Shown piece after piece: positions 7,505 through 12,293 of a DNA stretch of 12,293 bases (positions are counted from its first letter, which is position 1; every line of letters begins with the position of its first letter). Source of the DNA: JABDPF01 sp036351575 (lineage in GTDB: Bacteria > Pseudomonadota > Gammaproteobacteria > Xanthomonadales > SZUA-36); contig JAZBPJ010000122.1 in NCBI GenBank assembly GCA_036351575.1, forward strand, positions 1 through 12,293. Direction: 5' to 3'. The translations under genes and the position numbers were made by a program. The notes below the pieces were generated by a model. The model ran no database searches. It was not told where the DNA came from and was given only the letters and a program-made list of their open reading frames with translations.

Positions 7505-7581
7505 TGGGACGTCGCCAAGCTGGTTAAGGCACGGGGTTTTGATCCCCGCATTCGCAGGTTCGAGTCCTGCCGTCCCAGCCA
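7505..7581 (+). tRNA. tRNA-Gln (anticodon TTG)
   Basis: The acceptor stem TGGGACG (7505-7511) pairs with CGTCCCA (7571-7577), the discriminator is G7578 and CCA (7579-7581) is encoded. The anticodon stem CGGGG/CCCCG encloses a loop with TTG at 7539-7541, and the T arm contains GGTTCGAGTCC. It closely resembles E. coli tRNA-Gln. It sits between ispE and prs, as in Pseudomonas. No terminator separates it from prs, so co-transcription with prs is likely, with release by tRNA processing enzymes. Confidence 0.97.
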
Positions 7582-7623
7582 TTCAGCGTCTCAAACAGCG
7601 GAAAGACCAAGCGGGACCGGGGT

Positions 7624-8580
7624 GTGACGACTGCTTCACTGATGGTTTTCTCAGGTAATGCCAACCTGAGGCTGGCGAGCGATATCGCTCACGAGCTCAA
7701 CGTGCCGATCGGCAAGGCGGTCGTTGGCCGCTTCAGCGACGGCGAAGTCATGGTGGAAGTCATGGAGAACGTTCGCGGTCGCGACGTCTACCTGATCCAG
7801 CCCACCTGTGTGCCGACAGCCGATAATTTCATGGAACTGCTGGTCATGATCGACGCGATGAAACGCGCGTCGGCATCCCGAGTGACAGCGGTGATTCCGT
7901 ATTTCGGCTACGCGCGGCAGGACCGGCGCCCGAGATCGGCACGGGTTCCGATCACGGCAAAAGTCGCCGCGACGATGATTTCGGCCGCCGGCACGGATCG
8001 TGTCGTGACCGTGGATCTGCATGCCGACCAGATCCAGGGTTTTTTCGACATACCGGTCGACAATGTCTATGCCTCTCCCCTCACGCTGGCCGATATCTGG
8101 CAGCAGCAGCAGTCCATGCACGAGGTCGTGGTCGTTTCTCCGGACGTCGGAGGCGTGGTGCGTGCGCGGGCCATCGCCAAGCGCCTGGATACCGATCTCG
8201 CCATCATCGACAAGCGGCGCCCCCGGGCAAATGTCGCGACCGTCATGAACATCATCGGTGAGGTCAAGGGCAAGTGCTGCGTTCTCGTTGACGACATGGT
8301 CGACACGGCCGGCACGCTGTGTTCCGCCGCGAATGCGTTGAAAGAAAAAGGCGCTGTGCGGGTAGTGGCCTACTGTGTGCACCCGGTGCTGTCCGGTCCC
8401 GCGGTGGACAACATCATGAGTTCACAGATGGACGAACTGGTCGTTACCGACACGATCCCGCTCAGCGAATATGCGCGCAGCTGCGGCAAGATCCGGCAGC
8501 TGTCGATCGCCCAGATGCTGGCCGAGACCATTCGCCGAATGGCTCACGGAGAATCCGTTTCGTCCATGTACATGGACTGA
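7624..8580 (+). CDS. prs: Ribose-phosphate pyrophosphokinase (PRPP synthetase)
   Basis: Prs makes PRPP from ribose 5-phosphate and ATP for purine, pyrimidine, histidine, tryptophan and NAD synthesis. The 318-residue class I enzyme shows GRFSDGE (35-41), the ATP-binding YFGYARQDRR (93-102), DLHADQIQGFFD (131-142), the mobile loop DKRRPRAN (196-203) and the PRPP loop VDDMVDTAGT (222-231). It starts with GTG at 7624, which gives the N-terminal length closest to E. coli Prs (315 residues); an in-frame ATG at 7642 would lose six residues. The ribosome binding site is a weak G-rich stretch. No good terminator follows; the rplY leader begins within 60 bases. Confidence 0.97.
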   Translation: MTTASLMVFSGNANLRLASDIAHELNVPIGKAVVGRFSDGEVMVEVMENVRGRDVYLIQPTCVPTADNFMELLVMIDAMKRASASRVTAVIPYFGYARQDRRPRSARVPITAKVAATMISAAGTDRVVTVDLHADQIQGFFDIPVDNVYASPLTLADIWQQQQSMHEVVVVSPDVGGVVRARAIAKRLDTDLAIIDKRRPRANVATVMNIIGEVKGKCCVLVDDMVDTAGTLCSAANALKEKGAVRVVAYCVHPVLSGPAVDNIMSSQMDELVVTDTIPLSEYARSCGKIRQLSIAQMLAETIRRMAHGESVSSMYMD

Positions 8581-8638
8581 GCGCGCCCGTTCAGGCCGCT
8601 GGTTCATCCTGTTATTCCCCTCCGCCCGCTTGCTGGGT

Positions 8639-8644
8639 TATAAT
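8639..8644 (+). promoter_or_regulatory. Candidate rplY promoter -10
   Basis: A perfect TATAAT lies about 100 bases before the rplY start, in the prs-rplY gap. The base run at the expected -35 site (8616-8621, TCCCCT) is poor. A transcript from here would start near 8651 and carry a leader of about 94 bases. Confidence 0.45.
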
Positions 8645-8650
8645 GCCCGG

Positions 8651-8744
8651 CTTGCTTTTTTAGGGTGCCTGACCTGGTCGCGGGTCGGGCCGTTTGGCCG
8701 CGAGGCCGGCGCCTCCTTTGCGGGGCTTTTGTGGAGAAAATGAA
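8651..8744 (+). promoter_or_regulatory. Structured rplY leader with terminator-like hairpin
   Basis: The leader contains a hairpin GCCTC (8711-8715), six-base loop, GGGGC (8722-8726) followed by TTTT, ending just before the ribosome binding site GGAG (8733-8736). A second pairing, 8663-8669 with 8708-8714 (GGGTGCC with GGCGCCT, including two G-T pairs), would take up the 5' arm of that hairpin. Inside it GACC/GGTC (8671-8686) and GGCC GCGA GGCC (8696-8707, a GNRA tetraloop) can form. The mutually exclusive pairings suggest an attenuator or autoregulatory leader. In E. coli L25 is reported to control its own synthesis through its leader; extending that here is inference. Confidence 0.4.
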
Positions 8745-9479
8745 ATGTCTGAAAAGAATATCGTGACCGCGGAAATCCGCGAAGACGTGGGGAAAGGTGC
8801 GAGCCGCCGCCTGCGTCGGGACGGCAAAGTACCCGCGGTGATCTACGGCGGTGACCGTGAACCGGTCGCCCTGACCCTGAACCAGGCCGAACTGGTTCAC
8901 GCGGTTGAACTGGAGTCTTTCTTCTCGAGCGTCCTGGAGATCCGGGTCGGAGACGAGATCAAGCAGAAAGCGGTGGTCAGGGACATGCACCGCCATCCCT
9001 TCAAGCCGATCATCATGCACATCGATTTCATGCGTGTATCCGAAACGGAGGCGATCCGCATTTCCGTTCCGCTGCACTTTATCGGCGAGGAAGCGTCGCC
9101 GGCCGGCAAGGCTTCCGGTGTGGTCATCCAGCACCAGATGACGGAAATTGAAATTTCCGCGCTGGCCAAGAATCTGCCCGAGTTCATCGCGGTCGACCTG
9201 TCCAGCCTGGATACGGGTGATGTCGTCACGGTTGCCGATATCGTGCTGCCGGAGGGCGTCACGATACCGGCGCTGGTGAGCGATCCCGAGATCGCGGACT
9301 CAGCGGTGGCGAATGCCTCCTACATCTCCGAAAGCCAGGGCACGGGCGCAGCCGCCGCTGCCGAGGCCGAAGCGCTGGCAGCCGACGAGCTGGGCGAAAT
9401 CGGCATGCCTGTCGCAGAAGACGAAGACGAGGGAGAAGAGGGAGAAGATACGGCAGCCGACGACGAGAGCAAGGAGTAA
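8745..9479 (+). CDS. rplY: 50S ribosomal protein L25/general stress protein Ctc
   Basis: L25 binds 5S rRNA in the large ribosomal subunit. The 244-residue product is the long Ctc/TL5 form: an N-terminal L25 domain (about 5-95, with KGASRRLRRDGKVPAVIYG at 17-35), a C-terminal TL5 beta domain (about 101-187) and a low-complexity Ala-rich then strongly acidic tail (about 200-244). Enteric L25 has only the first domain. The ATG at 8745 is set by GGAG at 8733-8736; the frame stays open upstream to 8694, but those codons lie in the structured leader and do not look like L25. It is followed 21 bases later by pth. Confidence 0.96.
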   Translation: MSEKNIVTAEIREDVGKGASRRLRRDGKVPAVIYGGDREPVALTLNQAELVHAVELESFFSSVLEIRVGDEIKQKAVVRDMHRHPFKPIIMHIDFMRVSETEAIRISVPLHFIGEEASPAGKASGVVIQHQMTEIEISALAKNLPEFIAVDLSSLDTGDVVTVADIVLPEGVTIPALVSDPEIADSAVANASYISESQGTGAAAAAEAEALAADELGEIGMPVAEDEDEGEEGEDTAADDESKE

Positions 9480-9500
9480 TCTCAGGAGTCGACGCGCATC

Positions 9501-10085
9501 ATGCCTTTCCTGGTCATCGGTCTGGGTAATCCCGGTTCGAAGTACGCTGAAACCCGGCATAACGCCGGGTTTTGGTTTCTGGACCGTGTCGCTGACAAGG
9601 CCGGGCTCTCCTTTCGCCGTTCACTCAGGCTGCATGCCGGGATCGCAAAGGGGATGGTGATGGGGCACGACTGCATATTGGTCCGCCCGCGCACCTTCAT
9701 GAACGAGAGCGGCCGCGCTGTCCGGGCTGTCCTCAGCTACTACCGGGTGCCGCTGAGCCAGGTTCTGGTGGCATATGACGAGCTGGACCTGCCGGCCGGC
9801 GTCGCGCGCTTGAAGCAGGGCGGCGGTCACGGCGGCCACAACGGCATGCGCGACATATTCCGGCACACCGCTGACCAGGGTTTTATCCGGCTTCGCATCG
9901 GTATCGGCCACCCCGGGCACAAGAACGCGGTGACGTCCTACGTGCTGGGACGGCCGGGCAGCGAGGACGAAGGCCTGATCCGCGGCGCCATCGACGATGC
10001 GCTCGATGTCCTGCCGCAGGTGCTCGAAGGGAACCTGCCGGCTGCCATGAAGCAACTTCACACGGATAAAAACAATGGGATTTAA
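9501..10085 (+). CDS. pth: Peptidyl-tRNA hydrolase
   Basis: Pth cleaves the ester bond of peptidyl-tRNAs that drop off ribosomes, recycling tRNA. The 194-residue protein is exactly the E. coli length and keeps the key residues at the same numbers: Asn10 (GLGNPG), catalytic His20 (TRHNAG), Asn68 (TFMNES), Asp93 (YDELDLP) and Asn114 (GGHGGHNG). The ATG has GGAG at 9484-9487, spaced rather far (13 bases), and the gap to rplY is only 21 bases, so re-initiation from rplY translation is likely. Its 3' end overlaps ychF by 11 bases. Confidence 0.98.
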   Translation: MPFLVIGLGNPGSKYAETRHNAGFWFLDRVADKAGLSFRRSLRLHAGIAKGMVMGHDCILVRPRTFMNESGRAVRAVLSYYRVPLSQVLVAYDELDLPAGVARLKQGGGHGGHNGMRDIFRHTADQGFIRLRIGIGHPGHKNAVTSYVLGRPGSEDEGLIRGAIDDALDVLPQVLEGNLPAAMKQLHTDKNNGI

Positions 10086-11169
10086 GTGCGGTATCGTCGG
10101 GCTCCCGAACGTCGGCAAGTCGACGCTTTTCAACTCGCTCACCAGCGGTGAAATCGCCGCCGAGAACTATCCCTTCTGCACCATCGATCCCAATGTCGGC
10201 GTGGTCGAGGTGCCCGACCCGCGACTGGGCCAAATCGCCGCCATCGTGAAACCCAAAAAAGTCGTTCCGACGACCATGGAGTTCGTGGACATCGCCGGAC
10301 TGGTGGAGGGCGCTTCGAAGGGAGAGGGCCTCGGAAACCAGTTTCTTGCCCACATCCGCGAAACCGACGCCATCGCCCACGTCGTGCGCTGTTTCGAAAA
10401 CGATGACATCGTGCACGTTGCCGGCGCGCTGGATCCGCTTTCGGACATCGAGACGATCAACACGGAACTTTCCCTGGCCGACCTCGAGTCCGTCGAACGC
10501 GCAATCGAGCGCACCGCGAAAAAGCTGAAGGCCGGTCACGACAAGGAAGCCCAGAAAAAGATGGCCGTCCTGGAACGCCTCAGAGACTGTCTCGACGAAG
10601 GTCACCGGGCGCGCAACGTAAGCATGACTGCCGAGGAGCAAAAGCTCGTCAGTGATGTACGCCTGATCACGACGAAGCCTGTCATGTATGTAGCCAATGT
10701 CTCGGAAAACGGTTTTAACGACAACCCGTTCCTGGATGTGGTGCGAAAAAAGGCCGAGTCCGAAGGGGCCCGCACCGTGCCGGTTTGTGCGGGAATCGAG
10801 GCGGAGATCGCCCAGCTGGACGAGGCCGATCGCCGGGAGTTCCTGGCCGAACTCGGTTTCGAGGAGTCCGGGCTGGACCAGGTCATCCGTGCCGGTTATG
10901 AACTGCTCGAATTATTGACGTTTTTTACTGCCGGCCCGAAAGAAGTTCGTGCCTGGACAGTCCGAACCGGTTCAACCGCGCCGCAGGCCGCCGGAAAAAT
11001 TCACACCGATTTCGAGCGCGGCTTCATCCGGGCAGAAGTGACCTCATTCCAGGACTTTGTTGCCCTGGGCGGCGAACAGGGCGCAAAGGAAGCGGGCAAA
11101 CTGAGGCTCGAGGGCAAGACCTACGTGGTTGCCGAGGGCGACGTTATACACTTCCGGTTCAACGTCTGA
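10075..11169 (+). CDS. ychF: Redox-regulated ATPase YchF (OLA1 family)
   Basis: YchF is a TRAFAC-class P-loop protein that binds ATP rather than GTP and associates with ribosomes; in E. coli it is linked to the oxidative stress response. The 364-residue product shows the P-loop GLPNVGKST (9-17), the switch DIAGLVEGASKGEGLGNQF region (72-90), and NVSE (208-211) in place of the GTPase NKxD motif, which is the family hallmark for ATP preference. A coiled-coil segment lies at about 130-190 and a TGS domain at about 281-364 (FTAGPKEVRAW, GAKEAGK). Its ATG lies inside the end of pth (11-base overlap), a conserved pair in bacteria. Confidence 0.98.
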   Translation: MGFKCGIVGLPNVGKSTLFNSLTSGEIAAENYPFCTIDPNVGVVEVPDPRLGQIAAIVKPKKVVPTTMEFVDIAGLVEGASKGEGLGNQFLAHIRETDAIAHVVRCFENDDIVHVAGALDPLSDIETINTELSLADLESVERAIERTAKKLKAGHDKEAQKKMAVLERLRDCLDEGHRARNVSMTAEEQKLVSDVRLITTKPVMYVANVSENGFNDNPFLDVVRKKAESEGARTVPVCAGIEAEIAQLDEADRREFLAELGFEESGLDQVIRAGYELLELLTFFTAGPKEVRAWTVRTGSTAPQAAGKIHTDFERGFIRAEVTSFQDFVALGGEQGAKEAGKLRLEGKTYVVAEGDVIHFRFNV

Positions 11170-11175
11170 AAGATT

Positions 11176-11204
11176 TTGAAAAGTGGCTGATTTTGGGCTA
11201 TAAG
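11176..11204 (+). promoter_or_regulatory. Strong candidate promoter for the small acidic protein gene
   Basis: TTGAAA (11176-11181, five of six), a 17-base spacer and TATAAG (11199-11204, five of six) lie just after the ychF stop. Transcription would start near 11211, about 34 bases before the TTG at 11245. This is the best sigma-70-like match in the window. Confidence 0.55.
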
Positions 11205-11244
11205 CACTTCTGAATCATTTGCTCGGAGCCGAGGGGTTTGAGCG

Positions 11245-11559
11245 TTGGGTCAGAAGCATTCCAAAAGCAGGGATACATCAGGGAAGTCGGGTGAGCCTGA
11301 CGCGGCCGGCCGTGAGCGTTCCGGCCGCTCCGCCCGCGGCAACGGCAGCTGGCAGAAAATCGAGGCCTTGCGCGAAAAAGCCGCGTTAAAAGCATCGCTT
11401 GCCGATGTCTGGGATGAAGATTTCGACCTGCCTGAAGAAATCCTGGCAGAACTCGATCATACGGCCGAATTCTTCACGACAAACGAAGAGGAAGCCGAAC
11501 CCCTGCCGGATGACGAAGACGATCTCGACGATTTTTTCGACGAAGACGACGAGCCCTGA
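11245..11559 (+). CDS. Small acidic protein of unknown function
   Basis: I do not recognise this 104-residue product. It has a basic, Ser/Gly-rich N-terminus (1-35), a short predicted helix with WQKIEALREKAALKASLADVWDEDF (36-60, split: WQKIEALREK then AALKASLADV), and an acidic tail (81-104) that is almost all Asp/Glu plus two Phe. The WxKIExLREKxxLKxxL pattern recalls small gammaproteobacterial proteins such as DUF3545 or the PA3496 type, but I cannot confirm this. The start is TTG, with GAGG at 11231-11234 ten bases upstream; no ATG is available early in the frame. A promoter candidate at 11176-11204 supports expression. It has no signal peptide or membrane segment, so it is probably cytoplasmic, perhaps nucleic-acid or ribosome associated by charge. 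Confidence 0.7.
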   Translation: MGQKHSKSRDTSGKSGEPDAAGRERSGRSARGNGSWQKIEALREKAALKASLADVWDEDFDLPEEILAELDHTAEFFTTNEEEAEPLPDDEDDLDDFFDEDDEP

Positions 11560-11599
11560 GGCCGGTTCCGCCCCACTCGGGTCGCGTTCCATTTCGCGG

Positions 11600-11628
11600 T
11601 TGTAACCACAAGGCGAAAATTGTAAAAT
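11600..11628 (+). promoter_or_regulatory. Candidate upstream promoter of the tRNA-tuf operon
   Basis: TTGTAA (11600-11605, four of six), a 17-base spacer and TAAAAT (11623-11628, five of six) are followed by CTCGCGCC, a GC-rich discriminator typical of ppGpp-sensitive stable-RNA promoters. The start would be near 11635, about 165 bases before tRNA-Tyr. Confidence 0.45.
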
Positions 11629-11655
11629 CTCGCGCCGATTCCACTCGATGTGATG

Positions 11656-11684
11656 TTGACAGGCAATAGTTCGTGGGCGAGAAT
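11656..11684 (+). promoter_or_regulatory. Candidate downstream promoter of the tRNA-tuf operon
   Basis: A perfect TTGACA (11656-11661) is followed by a 17-base spacer and GAGAAT (11679-11684, four of six). It lies 28 bases inside the transcript of the upstream candidate, giving a tandem P1-P2 layout as at many rRNA and tRNA operons. The leader to tRNA-Tyr would be about 108 bases and shows no gene. Confidence 0.5.
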
Positions 11685-11798
11685 AAGCGGCTTGCCTGCC
11701 GGTGCGTAAATTCACATCCGGATGGCGGGCCCGGCGGGCGAATGAGGATATGGCTTCCGCTTCGCCAGGTTCGGGCCGAGCATTTGAAAAATGTGCCT

Positions 11799-11883
11799 GG
11801 AGGGGTACTCAAGCGGTCAACGAGGGCAGACTGTAAATCTGCTGGCTAAGCCTTCGGAGGTTCGAATCCTTCCCCCTCCACCA
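11799..11883 (+). tRNA. tRNA-Tyr (anticodon GTA)
   Basis: The acceptor stem GGAGGGG (11799-11805) pairs with CCCCTCC (11873-11879); the discriminator A11880 and encoded CCA (11881-11883) follow. The anticodon GTA is at 11833-11835 between GCAGA and TCTGC, and the 85-base length reflects the long variable arm of a class II tRNA. The T arm has GGTTCGAATCC. It is the first gene of the tRNA-tuf operon. Confidence 0.97.
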
Positions 11884-11944
11884 TATTTTTTCAGTGCTCC
11901 TGAAAATTTGGTTTGCAGGCCCGTGAGGCACTTGGCCGTACAGG

Positions 11945-12018
11945 GCGGGTGTAGTTCAACGGTAGAACCTCAGCCTTCCAAGCTGATGATGTGGGTTCGA
12001 TTCCCATCACCCGCTCCA
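11945..12018 (+). tRNA. tRNA-Gly (anticodon TCC)
   Basis: The acceptor stem GCGGGTG (11945-11951) pairs with CACCCGC (12008-12014), with discriminator T12015 and encoded CCA (12016-12018). The anticodon TCC is at 11977-11979 between CAGC and GCTG, and the T arm has GGGTTCGATTCCC. It resembles E. coli glyT, which holds the same place ahead of tufB. Confidence 0.97.
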
Positions 12019-12055
12019 TTGATGACAGGTTGGGACCTCGCGGGACGAAAGTTTC

Positions 12056-12131
<76 letters not shown>

Positions 12132-12176
12132 TTATTTTTTAAAAAACTGAAGCGACTGCATATTTCGGAGACCGGC

Positions 12177-12293
12177 ATGTCAAAAGAAAAGTTTGAACGT
12201 ACAAAACCCCACGTGAACGTGGGCACGATTGGTCACGTGGATCACGGCAAGACGACGCTGACGGCGGCGATGACGATGGTTTGCGCGGAGGAG
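12177..12293 (+). CDS. tuf: Elongation factor Tu, N-terminal 39 codons
   Basis: EF-Tu carries aminoacyl-tRNA with GTP to the ribosomal A site. The window holds only codons 1-39; the gene continues beyond the edge. MSKEKFERTKPHVNVG matches E. coli EF-Tu exactly over the visible start and the GTP-binding P-loop GHVDHGKT is at residues 19-26. The segment after the loop, AAMTMVCAEE, differs from the E. coli AAITTVLAKT but is within what the family varies. GGAG (12167-12170) lies six bases before the ATG at 12177. It is the last visible gene of the tRNA-Tyr/Gly/Thr-tuf operon; secE and nusG usually follow. Confidence 0.97.
   Translation, partial: MSKEKFERTKPHVNVGTIGHVDHGKTTLTAAMTMVCAEE

Noticed and set aside
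8694..8744. Upstream in-frame extension of rplY
   Set aside because: The extra 17 codons lie in the structured leader, do not resemble L25, and GGAG at 8733-8736 clearly serves the ATG at 8745.

Overview
The window is high-GC DNA from a gammaproteobacterium. The gene order hemA-prfA, divergent from a TPR lipoprotein gene, lolB, ispE, tRNA-Gln, prs, rplY, pth and ychF, followed by tRNA-Tyr, tRNA-Gly, tRNA-Thr and tuf, is a known gammaproteobacterial arrangement (as in Pseudomonas and, I believe, Xanthomonadales). A free-living lineage near the Xanthomonadales or Chromatiales is my inference; the sequence alone does not fix the genus.

Layout. At 1-201 is the 3' end of a membrane protein gene. 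At 463-1608 is a secreted protein with three cysteine-rich DUF4215-like repeats, a short beta-helix-like stretch, a Pro/Ala linker and a C-terminal domain; it is the one accessory-looking gene here. It converges on the minus-strand pair hemA-prfA (4111 down to 1770). From about 4254 everything is on the plus strand: a TPR lipoprotein, lolB and ispE overlap and form one operon; tRNA-Gln, prs, rplY, pth and ychF follow; then a small acidic protein; then a tRNA-Tyr/Gly/Thr-tuf operon cut by the window end at codon 39 of tuf.

Function. Almost all of this is housekeeping: tetrapyrrole and tRNA-linked metabolism (hemA), translation (prfA, rplY, pth, tuf, four tRNAs, probably ychF), lipoprotein sorting (lolB), isoprenoid precursor synthesis (ispE) and PRPP supply (prs). 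Several genes start with GTG or TTG and overlap the gene before, which points to translational coupling.

I found no IS element, CRISPR array, phage gene, toxin-antitoxin pair or defence system, and I do not claim a new system. The items most worth a second look are the DUF4215-like/beta-helix protein at 463-1608, a terminator-like hairpin with a competing stem in the rplY leader (8645-8744), and the unassigned 104-residue acidic protein at 11245-11559.
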